Shown piece after piece: positions 12,352-23,022 of a DNA stretch of 64,000 nucleotides (positions are counted from its first letter, which is position 1; each line of letters begins with the position of its first letter). Source of the DNA: Gyromitra esculenta (lineage: Eukaryota > Ascomycota > Pezizomycetes > Pezizales > Discinaceae); assembly GCA_038503075.1 (NCBI GenBank), contig JBCAML010000021.1, positions 806,001 through 870,000 on the forward strand. The letters are read 5' to 3'. Both the position numbers and the translations under genes were made by a program. The notes under the pieces were generated by a model. The model was not told the DNA's origin and ran no database searches. It worked only from the letters and a program-made list of their open reading frames with translations.

Positions 12352-12821
12352 CATTGGTTTCCAGATGAAAGGGGGTCGACATACGGGCGGCAATATTTAG
12401 ACATGAGCAGAGCTGTTTCCACAACTTAGTGGTAAATTGCATTCTTCTGTTGTAAGTAATATGGGAAGGTAATCCATGTAACTTCCAGATGTTCTGAAGG
12501 TATAGCTCAGTGGTTTGCTCAGCGTTGACAGTAGTATTGCAAGGGATTAACTGCCGCATCTTGGAAAGTCGGTCTACAACAACCATGATAGCGTCAAAAC
12601 CATTTGAATCCGAGAGGCCTGTGACGAAATCCATCGATAGTTCTTGTCAGGGACGGTTAGGGATTGGAAGGCGTTTAAGAACACCATGGGTGCCAAGGGT
12701 ACTGGGTTTTGCTCGTCGACAAATATGGCAATTCCTAGTGTATCGTCAGATGTACTCTCTCATTTTTGGCTAATAAAATTGCCTGGAGATGAGTTCAAAG
12801 GATTTTTTACGTCCTGGGTGG

Positions 12822-13230
12822 TCTCACGGTTCAGTCTCTCGTTAAGCCCTTCAGTATCCCTGAAGGTGAGCAGTGCTACTTAAGCGAGATACTAACTCGT
12901 TCGAAGAGTGCGGTGTTTTTACAAGTTCTACGGTGGGTATACTTCAAGGCGAAGTATCGGCGATGTTTTACAGCAACAGCAAAGGTTCTGAGGTGGAACC
13001 GAAATAGTATTAAGATAATACAGGTAGAAGTAAACAAGAATGTTGCTTAAGGAGAGAAGAAGAAGAAGACAAAAGCTAATGAAATCCATTGCTTAAATAC
13101 CCCGCTTTTCCACATCATAATCCATTCCTGACAGCAACCGAAACACAAAGACATTATTCACCATAACCGAAATCTCTCGCAACCGACCAAGTAAAAACCC
13201 TAACCTCATTCCTCATTTCCATCCATGAAA
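12822..13230 (-). repeat. Solo LTR-1 in pol D
   Basis: A 409-bp LTR-1 with perfect TSD GGTGG (12817-12821 and 13231-13235). Confidence 0.93.
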
Positions 13231-13480
13231 GGTGGCCGGCAGAGGGAGCATCGTGATGTCGTTGGAGAATAAAAAGACGAAGAGGATCATGATCGGGAAT
13301 ATAAATCTTTTCACGGAATAGAAGACGGCCATAGACTTCAGTACAATCGCCTAGGGTGATCTCCTTGGATTGTTGTTCGTCGTTTCTTAATGCTAAGAGG
13401 ATTTTTTGTGGGAATGGATCAGCAATGTATCCATCTTTCATCAGGGTCTCAATGGAGGCATCCAATTTAGCGGGTTTGTT

Positions 13481-13886
13481 TTTCATGGATTGATTTTGGA
13501 TAATGAGTCGTGGTTTGGTTGTTGGTCGTATCGTTGTTTGGATGGTTGTACAATCTCTTTGTTGCTCGGTTATCTTTCGGTTACAAGTTTTGTTAAGGAA
13601 AGCGGGGTATTTAAGCGGTGGATTTCGGTCGTTCTTGTTCCTCTTCTTCTTCTTTCCTTAAGCAACGTTCTCGTTCACTTCTACCTGTATTATCTCAATA
13701 CTACCTCGGTTCTATCTCAGAATCTTCGCTGTCGCTGTGAAACATCGTCGATACTTCGCCTTGAAGTATACCTCCCGTAGAACTTGTAGAAACACCGCAC
13801 TCTTCGAACGAGTTAGTATCTCGCTTAAGTAGCACTGCTCACCTTCAGGGATACTGAAGGGCTTAACGAGAGACTGAACCGTGAGA
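13481..13886 (+). repeat. Solo LTR-1 (plus) in pol D
   Basis: A 406-bp LTR-1 in plus orientation with perfect TSD TTGTT (13476-13480 and 13887-13891). This copy shows clearly that the LTR begins TTTCATGG and ends CCGTGAGA. Confidence 0.94.
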
Positions 13887-14735
13887 TTGTTTGACAAAGA
13901 ACCCGAAAAAAAACTCAACTTAGGATCAATGTTCTTCTCTTTTAGGACTACTTGGTGCTGGTGTTGTAGTCTTTCATCCCTTTCTCCAGGGAGATCTCCC
14001 GATCTCCGAGTCAATGCATCCGGCTTCCCTCCCTGTACTCCTGGTCGGTACGTGATTACAAAGTTGAAACGTGAAAGGTACTCTGCCCATTTGACTTGTC
14101 TCCGGTTAAGCTGCTTGGTAGTCATGAAATACTCCAAGTTTTTATGGTTGGTAATAACGGAGATGGGTAGTTCAGATCCTTCAAGTTCAGGTCTCCATTT
14201 TTCAAAGCAGCGGATAATAGCCAGGAGTTCCTTGTCGTAAATCTCGTTTTTGAATTTATCAGGAGAATGCTTTTTGGAGAAGAAAGCCACGGGGTGAAGT
14301 ATGCTGTTATCATCGAGCTGGGAGAGAACACCACCAGAAACAAAATCAGATGTGTCCAATTTCACAAAGATTTTTTTTCTGGAATCAAAGTGGATGAGTA
14401 CGGGGGCCTTGGTAAAGGTGTCCTTGAGGGCTTCGAATGCAAGTTCAGCTTCGACAGTCCATTCGAAGACAATTCCCTTTTTCGTAAAGGTAGTGAGGGG
14501 GGTAGCAAGGTGCGAGAACCCTAGGATAAACCGGAGGTAAGAGTTCTAAAAACCGAGGAAGGCTTGGACATCCTTAATGCACTTGGGACGGTTTCAATCG
14601 CGTAAGGCTTTAAGCATGTCTTCATCCATTTTAATTCCTTCAGGGATGAGGATTAAACCAAGTATTTAATTGATTGTACGTGGAATTCATACTTCTCAGG
14701 TATGTGAAGGATGTTATTGGCCTTGAGGGCGTCGA

Positions 14736-15146
14736 TTTCACGGATGGTTGTTTTGTTGGTCGGTTAGGTACATGGGTACATGGTTGTTGCGTTTTGTCTT
14801 TCTTCTTTGTGTTTCTTTGGGTTTCTGTTACAATGAGTCATGTCTTTGTCATCGAAAGAGTTGGAACTCTAGTATATAAGCGAAGGGATTTCCCCTCTTG
14901 TTGTACTTTTCCTTCTTCTTTCCTTAAGCAACATCTTCTATTGTACACTCATTGTATCTTACGAATACAACCTTCGATTACACCTCGTAATCCTTCACTG
15001 TCGCTGTCTTCAAGTCAACTTAACTTGAACCATTAGTAGAGCCTGTAGAATCTTCGAACACACTCTCGCCGTTAGTTTCTCGTTCAAGCAGCACTGCTTA
15101 TCTCCGGGGATACCTGAGAGCTTGACGTGAATCTCACTCCTTGAGA
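14736..15146 (+). repeat. Solo LTR-2 (plus) in pol D
   Basis: A 411-bp LTR-2 with perfect TSD GTCGA (14731-14735 and 15147-15151). It has the GTATATAAGCG box and ends CTTGAGA. Confidence 0.92.
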
Positions 15147-16445
15147 GTCGAGGACTTGTTTAACATGGACTTTATGTTCTGTAAGGGTATCGCTATATAT
15201 GAGTATATTATCAAGATAAGCAGTGCAGAATAGGTCCAGGTATTCTTGGAGGGAATCGTTCACAAATCGCTGAAAGGTACCAGGGGCGTTGGTAAGGCTG
15301 AATGGCATTACCATGTATTCATACAGGCCATGTCGAGTTCGAAAGGCTGTCTTCCATTCTTCTCCTTCAGCGATGGGATTTGATGAAAGCCATCATGAAG
15401 GTAGAGCTTTGAGTACCAATGGGCTTTTGCGAGTCGGTCCAGTGTTTCTTTGATCGGGGGGGGTATAGCGGTCTTTGACAGTGAGAGCATTAAGGCCACG
15501 ATAATCTACACAAAGAAGGAGGGAACCATTGGGTTTGGCAGTAAAGAGGACTGGGGAACCAGCGGAAGAGGAACTGGCACGGATAAAACGTTTTTCCAGG
15601 TTGTCCTCGATGTATTTCTTCAAAACCAGAAGTTCGTCTCGAGACATACCATAAAGGGGTCCGAAAGGTTGTTCTTTGCCTTCTTGGAGAATGATCTTGT
15701 GGTGATAAGGGTGGTGAGGGGGGAGTCATTGGGTTTCACAGATATGAAGGAGTAAATGGTTTAGGGTCATTGTATGGGTTGTGATGGGAACTTCGGTTAA
15801 AAGGTTACAATGTCTTTGTGTTTCGCTTAGTTTTTGGTTGCTTCGGGTCATGAGTCATAAGGGTTAGAAAGCAGGGTATTTAAAGGGATGGATTTTCTTT
15901 GCTTGTATCTTCTTTTTCTTCTTTTCTTAAGCAACATTCTTACTTTACTTCTATTGTATTGTTTTATTTAATACTACTTGGTTCTACCCCAGAACTCTCG
16001 CGGTCTCTGTTGTTGTGAAAACCCTTACACTTAACTCTCACGGTCGGGTCCCTCGTTAAGCCCTTCAGTATCCCTGAAGGTGAGCAGTGCTACTTAATGG
16101 GGTATCGACGCGTTCAAAGAGTGCAGCGTTTCTACAAGTTCTACGAAGGGTTTATCTCCAGGCGAGATAAGTGCAGCGAGGTGGACAGCGACAGCGAGGA
16201 TTCTGAGATAGAATCGAGATAGTATTTCAACGAGTACAGGAGAAGGTAAACGAGAACGTTGCTTAAGGAAAGAAAAAGAAGAAGAACGAAAGCAACCAAA
16301 ATCCTTCCTTAAATACCCCGCTTTCCAATAACACCAACAACAACCCGACAACAACCGAAACACAAAGACATTATTACAATAACCCAGGACTTAGCCGAAC
16401 AACAAAGAAATTATACAACCATCCGAACCACGACTCATCCCTGAA

Positions 16446-19400
16446 TCAATCCATGAAAGTAGCTCCCCCCTTCAAGCGTGAGCTCCTGCGAACATTAGGC
16501 ATAGTTAAGGTCGGGGTAATTAAAAACTTCTCCAGTGCCAAAGTATCTGCTAGGTCTTCAGCGGGTTCCCAGGTAGGATGAGCATATCCGGTCCATTCAA
16601 CGAGGTACTGTTGTTTCTTGCGATATGTCCGTTGGTCCAAGATTTTCTCGATATAATATTCTTCTTGGTCGTTGACAACAACAGGCGCTGGGGGAGGAAT
16701 GATTTGTCCGGGAAGAGCATCATGGGCCGCAGGTTTCAATAAAGAAACATGAAAGACAGGGTGGTACTTAACCGAGGATGGAAGGTCAACTTCGTAGGCA
16801 AAAGGAGAGATCATCTTCTTAATCGGATAGGGTCCCATCCATTTCCAATCCAACTTTCTAGCATTACGGGTAGTTCTAATGTTCTTCATTGAAACGAAGA
16901 CATGGTCATCGACTCGGTAAGCTGGAGCAGGTATACGGTGTCTATTCGTGGCCGTTTCTTGAATATCTTGGGCCGTCCTTATTTGCGTTCGTAGATGGTT
17001 ATAGAGTTCCTGCATTGTTTGACTAAACAAGGCAGCATCTAGGCTCTGAGGGGTCGCTTGGGTTGGGAGGAGAGTAGTATCGAAACGAGGATGGTACCCA
17101 TAGTTAGCAAAGAAAGGGGAAACTTTGGTACTCGCAGACTCCTGGTTATTTGCTGAGAACTCGGCCATAGGTAACCATTTACTCCAGTCCTCTTGTTGAT
17201 ACGATACATATGATCGTAGGTACTGTTCCATAACAGCGTTTAATCTTTCCGTCTGCCCGTCTGTCTCAGGATGGAAGGCAGTAGACATTCTGGCCTGAAT
17301 CCCAAGGCGTTGACATAACTCTTTCCAAAAATGAGCTGTAAATTGGGTACCTCGGTCTGATGTAATATGCGTAGGTAACCCATGTAATTTCCAGACATGT
17401 TGTAGATATAAATCAGCTACATCTCTGGAGTTGACGGTAGTATTACAAGGGATAAGATGGCGCATTTTAGACAGTCGGTCGACTACTACCATGATAGCAT
17501 CATAGCCATTTGATTCAGGGAGGCCAGTAACGAAATCCATAGAGATTTCTTGCCATGGGCGATTAGGGATGGGTAGGGGACGAAGAACTCCTTGGGTACG
17601 TTGGGTGACTGGTTTCGCCTTCTGGCAGATATGACAGTTACGGACATATTGCCCGATCGACTCCCTCATCTTGGGCCAATAGAATCTTCTAGCGAGGAGT
17701 TCGAAAGTTTTATCACGTCCTGGATGGCCTGCGGCAGGGGCATCATGGTGTCTCTTGATCAATTCAAGGCGGAGGGGGGCAGAATCTGGAACATAGATGC
17801 AATCTCGGTAATAGAGGTTTCCGTTCTCCTCCTTGCACTCGCTTAAGGTAATCTCCTTGGATTGTTGGTCGTTATTCCTTAACGCTAGGAGGATCTTTTC
17901 CGGAAACTTGTCAGCGATATATCCTTCTGCAAATAGCTTTTTTAGGGGGGCGTCCAATTCAGCGGCTTCGTTTGATAAAGAAGCCGACAACAAACTTAGC
18001 TTAGGGTCAAGATTTTCCTTCTTTAGCACCACTTGACTCTGATGTGCTAATCGTTCATCCCCTTCCTTGGGGAGATCTCCTGATCTCCTGGTCAACGCAT
18101 CCGGTTTTCCCTGGTCTATACGTGATTACAAAATCAAAACGCGATAGGTATTCGGCCCATCTAGCTTGACGGCGGTTGAGTTGCTTGGTACTCATAAAGT
18201 ACTCAAGGTTTTTATGGTCACTAATGACGTCAATTGGATGCTTTGAACCCTCCAATTCCGGACGCCATTCCTCAAAGACTCGTATGATGGCAAGTAGCTC
18301 CTTGTCGTAGATTTCATAATTGCACTCGGCTGGTGAGTGTTTTTTCGAAAAGAAGGCTACCGGGTGCAGGATTCCGGCGTCGTCGTATTGGGATAGGACT
18401 CCCCCTGATACAAAATCCGAGGCATCGGTTTCCACGATGATTTTTTTATCAGGATCAAAGTGGATAAGGATTGGGGCCGTGGTGAAGGAGTGTTTTAGGT
18501 TTTCGAAAGCTATGTCAGCTTCGACAGACCATTCAAAGGTGATGCCTTTTCTGGTAAGGGCGGTAAGGGGGGCAGCAAGCTTTGAGAATCCCAGAATAAA
18601 TCGACGATAAAAATTTGCAAAGCCTAAGAATGCCTGAACATCTTTTACGCTTTTTGGGGTTCCCCATTCCCGGACGGCCTTGAGTTTCTCCTCGTCCATC
18701 TTTATGCCATCAGGGGTAAGAATAAGTCCGAGGTATTTAGTAGTTTGTACCTGGAACTCGCATTTTTCTGGTTTTAGTAAGATGTTATTGTCTTTGAGCT
18801 TTTGGAGGACTTTGCGAACGTGGGTTTGATGTTCCGCGAAGGTATTACTGTAAATAAGGATATCGTCCAGGTACGCTGTGCAGAAGATGTCCAAATACTC
18901 TGTAAGACAATCATTGACGAAGCGTTGAAAAGTTCCGGGAGCATTGGTTAGGCCAAAGGGCATGACCTGATATTCGTATAAACCATAACGAGTACGGAAG
19001 GCTGTTTTCCATTCCTCCCCTTCGGCGATGCGTATTTGATGGTAACCGTCGCGTAGATCTAGTTTGGTGTACCATTGTGCTTTTGCTAGGCGGTCCAGGG
19101 TTTCTCGAATGAGGGGCGACGTATAACGGTCCTTGACAGTGATCGCATTAAGGCCACGATAGTCCACGCACAATCTTAATGATCCATCGGCCTTTTTGAC
19201 GAAGAGCACCGGAGACCCGGCAGGAGAAGAGCTAGCACGAATAAAACCTTTCTCCAGGTTATCTTCAATGTATTTTTTGAGGACAATTAGCTCTTCTCGT
19301 GACATTCCATAGAGGGGGCCGAAGGGTGCATCCCTTCCCTCCATTAGCTGTATTTTATGGTCATAGGAACGGCGAGGGGGTAATCCTTGTGTTTTTTTAT

Positions 19401-20126
19401 CAAACATGTCCAAAAAGTCGTGATATTCCGCGGGTATCCTTTCTCTCCATTCTTCCTTGGTTGTTGTCTTCTCTAGGATCCTATTTATCTCATAGAGAGA
19501 CATAGCGTAGGCCTGAGAGGTACGTTTTCGGGTAAGGGTTCGAAAACTTGCAGCTCCAATAAACGACATATTGAAACGGGGTGGTACTGTGATGGCTGGG
19601 GTGGATACGGCTGGGGAATGTGGTGCACAGCGGGTGGTGCAGAGTTTAGAATTAAACTCAATGCGTTTTTGGGCGAAGTGAAGTTGGACGTCGTGATAGT
19701 TCATCCATGGGATTCCAAGAACGAGGGGGTAATGTCCTAGTTGAGTAACGAAGCAGGGGGCTTGTTCTTGGTGTTGTTGGATAGAGAGATGGATATTGGC
19801 AATATGGGTAATGTCTCCTGATGAGACTGGGCGGCCATCTATTACCTCAAGTTGTCGGTGATTTTTTAAGGGAAGAAGGGGTAGGGCGTGGTGACTCGCA
19901 AAGTCTTTGTCAATGAAAGCGAATCCTGAGGCTCCAGTGTCCAATAGTGCGTGGGTTTTAATGATTTTATTACAATGGGAAATGCTACAAGAAATAACAA
20001 AGTGTTCCCCATCTAACTGATCCTCCACGCACATATCCGACACCGCAAAACCTGAAATGGAAAACGCAGACAAAGGTAAAGAAAATGGAACCGAAGCAGG
20101 GTCACTGGTCGACTTCGGTGAAACTA
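16446..20126 (-). pseudogene. pol: Element E pol, frameshifted by a short deletion
   Basis: Full-length pol in two frames. The N-terminal part runs from the frameshift site to about 18111 and holds protease (DTGASG), RT (YLDD) and RNase H, stopping at 18055 with an aberrant tail. The rest (about 18105 to 16446) holds the HHCC zone, the integrase core ([29 protein letters not shown]) and a chromodomain (EEYYIEKILDQR, YLVEWTGYAHPTWEPAEDL). Against sister copies about 11 nt are missing at 18110/18111, between the RNase H tether and [10 protein letters not shown]. The stop lies inside the 3' LTR: the last codons, TTC ATG GAT TGA, are LTR sequence. Confidence 0.92.
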
Positions 20127-20133
20127 GTTTAAA
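20090..20133 (-). promoter_or_regulatory. -1 frameshift signal, element E
   Basis: The heptamer TTTAAAC (20127-20133) precedes TAG (20124-20126). A 7-bp stem pairs 20113-20119 with 20090-20096 after a 7-nt spacer. Confidence 0.8.
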
Positions 20134-21416
20134 GCCTCATTGGAGGCGCTGGCGGCTTCCAGGGCGAAGAACTGAGGCGGGAGAGGTGGTGGCGGTAGCG
20201 AGGAGGCTGGGGGGGTACGGCTGGCGGGTGGTGCTGTGAGGGCTCCCCTCATCGTGGGTTTCTTAGGAGCGGAGGGGCAATTGGCGTAGGAATGGTCGGG
20301 AGCAGCACAGAACATACATTTTCCAGTGGAGCGGCGCCACTGTTTCTCTTCTTCAGAGAGCTTTCTTCGTCCATTGACCATGGTATATCGTTGGTCTTGA
20401 GGTGGACGGGAGAGGTTGCTGGTGCGACCGAAAGATAGGTCCATGGGGGCTAGTCCTCCTGGAGTAAAGGAGGAGGCAGGAGTGAATGCGGCGGGGGCAC
20501 TAAATTGGCCCATATTGTCTCGAGCGGTTCCCCGTTTCTCTGCCTTGCGAGCTCGAATGCGGTTATCCAGTCGGGTGAGGGTAAGGATCATTTCGGGGAG
20601 GTTGCCGGGGGCGATTGGTGCAAATACCATGGCTTCTTTCAGTTCTTCTGACATTCCATGTTCGAGGGCGTCCATCTTCGAATTTTCGTCGAAGTTGAGT
20701 TGCCCCATGATTCTTTGGAAGTCAGCGAGGTAGGCGGAGAAGTCGCGTTTCCCTTGACGAAGTTGGTGGAGTTCTCGTCGTGCGGTACCGGTTGGGTCTG
20801 GGTCTCCAAAAGCGGTTTCCAGGGCGGCAATGAGTTGTTCCGCGCTAGTCCAGGTAGTCAGGCCAGATGGGAGAACCGTATGACGGACCTGTTCTAAGGC
20901 GGCTCCTTCTAACCGATTGATGGTGTAAAGGATCATGGTGGTCTCATTGGCGAAGCGATCTCGGTTGACCGTCAGCTTGGATCGCAGTTGGAGTATAAAT
21001 CCGGGGAGTTTTGCTCGGGATCCATCAAACTTTTCTGGATCCGGCATGCGTTCTGAGCGGTGATTGCTCGATGGCGGGGGTGGGGTGGCTGTGAGGTTGG
21101 GTGGAGCTGGGGGTGCTTGGATAGCGGATCGGGCTTCGTTCCGCTCTTGTCGTAGTCGGGCAATAAGGCTGGCGGCCTCCGTTACCCGTTGGTCTTGTTC
21201 CGTAGCATGACGGAGTGCATTGTCGGTCTGAATCCGGGCGGTATTGAGTTTTACCTCGTTCTCCCGTTCGCTTTCTTGGAGGACATCGATTTGGTCCTCC
21301 AGGGCTTGGTTTAGCTCCCTGAGTTCATTGTAAAGTTCTGCAGGGTCATCTCGATAGGCCTGAGCGAAAGCTTCTCTAGTGGGAAAGCGTTTTGCGGCAA
21401 CGGCGGCTCCTTCCAT
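20124..21416 (-). CDS. gag: Element E Gag polyprotein
   Basis: An open frame of 430 codons from the ATG at 21416 to TAG. It has the N-terminal coiled-coil-like region, the capsid domain (KFDGSRAKLPGF; LRQGKRDFSAYL), a CCHC knuckle (CMFCAAPDHSYANC, about residue 375) and a proline-rich tail. The start differs from sister elements: the usual MSSPAP... opening and most of the leader are missing, and translation would begin at an ATG just before GAAVAAKRF. Gag probably still assembles, since the capsid and knuckle are intact. It is transcribed from the right LTR and makes Gag-Pol by frameshifting at its stop. Confidence 0.88.
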   Translation of the reverse strand: MEGAAVAAKRFPTREAFAQAYRDDPAELYNELRELNQALEDQIDVLQESERENEVKLNTARIQTDNALRHATEQDQRVTEAASLIARLRQERNEARSAIQAPPAPPNLTATPPPPSSNHRSERMPDPEKFDGSRAKLPGFILQLRSKLTVNRDRFANETTMILYTINRLEGAALEQVRHTVLPSGLTTWTSAEQLIAALETAFGDPDPTGTARRELHQLRQGKRDFSAYLADFQRIMGQLNFDENSKMDALEHGMSEELKEAMVFAPIAPGNLPEMILTLTRLDNRIRARKAEKRGTARDNMGQFSAPAAFTPASSFTPGGLAPMDLSFGRTSNLSRPPQDQRYTMVNGRRKLSEEEKQWRRSTGKCMFCAAPDHSYANCPSAPKKPTMRGALTAPPASRTPPASSLPPPPLPPQFFALEAASASNEALN

Positions 21417-21477
21417 GGTGGAAGAGTGCTAGGTGTGTTGGTAACGGTAGAAGGTGTAGATGTTGGAAGCAACGTAA
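21417..21477 (-). promoter_or_regulatory. Element E shortened leader and PBS
   Basis: Only 61 bp separate the 5' LTR from the gag ATG; the A leader is 203 bp. The PBS block (21467-21475) is complementary to the LTR block at 21698-21706 over 9 nt, consistent with self-priming. Confidence 0.65.
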
Positions 21478-22237
21478 TCTCACGGTCGGGTCCCTCGTTA
21501 AGCCCTTCAGTATCCCTGAAGGTGAGCAGTGCTACTTAATGGGGTATCGACGCGTTCAAAGAGTGCAGCGTTTCTACAAGTTCTACGAAGGGTTTATCTC
21601 CAGGCGAGATAAGTGCAGCGAGGTGGACAGCGACAGCGAGGATTCTGAGATAGAATCGAGATAGTATTTCAACGAGTACAGGAGAAGGTAAACGAGAACG
21701 TTGCTTAAGGAAAGAAAAAGAAGAAGAACGAAAGCAACCAAAATCCTTCCTTAAATACCCCGCTTTCCAATAACACCAACAACAACCCGACAACAACCGA
21801 AACACAAAGACATTATTACAATAACCCAGGACTTAGCCGAACAACAAAGAAATTATACAACCATCCGAACCACGACTCATCCCTGAATCAATCCATGAAA
21901 TTAACTCGCCTTGAGTTAGACCCATGTAGGACCTGTAGAAACATCGTGACTCTTGTCGCTTGGCCTGTCGCTTAAGTAGCACTGCTCACCTTCAAGGATA
22001 CTGAAGGGCTTAACGAGGGATCAAACCTTGAGATTGGGCTTTTGCCTTGTCGAACTTGTCTAGGTACTCATGATATTAGGCGGGTGTTCGTTTCCTCCAT
22101 TCCTGTTTAGTAGTTTTACTATCAAGGACTTTATTGATTTCAGAGAGGAACATAGAATAGACCTGAATACCCTTTCTCCTAGGGAGCATGTGGAAACTGA
22201 CAGCACAGATGAAGGCGGCATTAAGCTTGGCTAGAGG

Positions 22238-22561
22238 AGGATGTTATACCTGTACCTTTTGAAGGAGTTCCTGGCCCTGGAGTTACCCTATCTTTGGAGT
22301 TACCCTACTTTAGCACCTTCCGGATCGGGACTGGTGCCTGTTACCCTGCCTCCAATCCTTCCAGTAGGTATAGTATTTGGAGAAGAGGGGACAGCACCAG
22401 AAAAGACCTGTCCCCAAGGGCAAAAGTAACCCCTAGGCCGTCAAGCAAAACCGTCCGGCGGAATGGGACCCGGATGGTATGTAGGGGAAGTGTCTGGCTT
22501 TGCTGTGGTTCAAACGAATTGCGAATCGGACCAAAACTGGCGGAGTTACAGACTGACAAAG
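22238..22561. repeat. Unclassified ~320-bp interspersed repeat, copy 1
   Basis: This stretch is highly similar to 44758-45071, from a shared TTATAyCTGTrCC start to a shared GAGTTACAGACT end. It has no terminal inverted repeats and no convincing long ORF. It joins truncated pol D on the left and element G on the right. It could be a short non-autonomous element or a fragment of a larger one. Confidence 0.7.
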
Positions 22562-23022
22562 TTTCACGGATGAGGAAGAATAATGGGTTAGGGTTCGGTT
22601 AGAATGATGTTTATGGGTCATGGGTTTTTGTTCGGTAACAATGTTTTTGTCTTTTCTGTTATGTTCGGTTATGGGTTATGTAAAGGAAAAGCGGGGTATA
22701 TAAGGAGGATAGTTTCATCGTTTTGTAGTCTTCTCCTTCTTTTCTTAAGCAACATTCTTACTTTACTTCTAATGTATTGTTTTAATACTACCTCGATTCT
22801 ACTTCAAAATCCTCACGGTCGCTGTCACTGTGAAAACCCTTACACTTAACTCGCCTTGAGTTAGACCCCCATAGGACCTGTAGAAAACTTTGTTACTCTT
22901 ATCGCAATGATTCTCGTTTAAGTAGCTCCGCTCACCTTCTGAGATACAGAAGGGCTTAGACAGGGATTGAACCGTGAGATTACGTTGCTTGCCTCAACTA
23001 CACCTCCTACAACGAAGTGACA

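Larger units (their letters stand above)
16036..21900 (-). mobile_element. Element E, complete Ty3/Gypsy chromovirus (5865 bp)
   Basis: A complete retrotransposon with two 423-bp LTRs (16036-16458 and 21478-21900) that look identical by eye. Perfect TSD TTAAC lies at 16031-16035 and 21901-21905. Gag and pol lie on the minus strand and a polypurine run (AAGGGGGGAGC) abuts the 3' LTR. Identical LTRs imply a very recent insertion. Pol nevertheless has a short deletion and the leader is shortened, so mobilisation in trans, or loss of pol after insertion, is likely. Confidence 0.95.
15734..22033 (+). repeat. Solo LTR-1 (plus) in pol D, split by element E
   Basis: The LTR occupies 15734-16035 and 21901-22033 and is flanked by TSD TTGGG (15729-15733 and 22034-22038). 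Element E is inserted between the parts and duplicated TTAAC. Joining the halves gives an ordinary LTR of about 430 bp, like the related LTRs of element G, which confirms the nesting order D, then this LTR, then E. Confidence 0.92.
12352..22237 (-). pseudogene. pol: Pol D, old chromovirus pol in six pieces
   Basis: A degenerate pol related to element F. Reading right to left: protease/linker (22034-22237), RT start (15147-15733), RT palm to RNase H (13887-14735), HHCC zone (13231-13480), and integrase (12352-12821). The pieces are separated by LTRs at 15734-22033, 14736-15146, 13481-13886 and 12822-13230. Most carry stops or frameshifts. The integrase is cut at the HPETDG block by element C, and the protease is lost at 22237 where an unrelated repeat begins. 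This is the oldest layer of the nest; no LTR of D itself is visible. Confidence 0.85.

Noticed and set aside
16094..16363. An 89-aa ORF repeated at 21536-21805
   Set aside because: It lies wholly inside the LTR, is identical because the two LTRs are identical, and resembles no protein.
22480..22556. SINE-like A and B boxes in the 320-bp repeat
   Set aside because: The matches to RNA polymerase III boxes are loose and there is no poly-A or tRNA-like fold; left unclassified.
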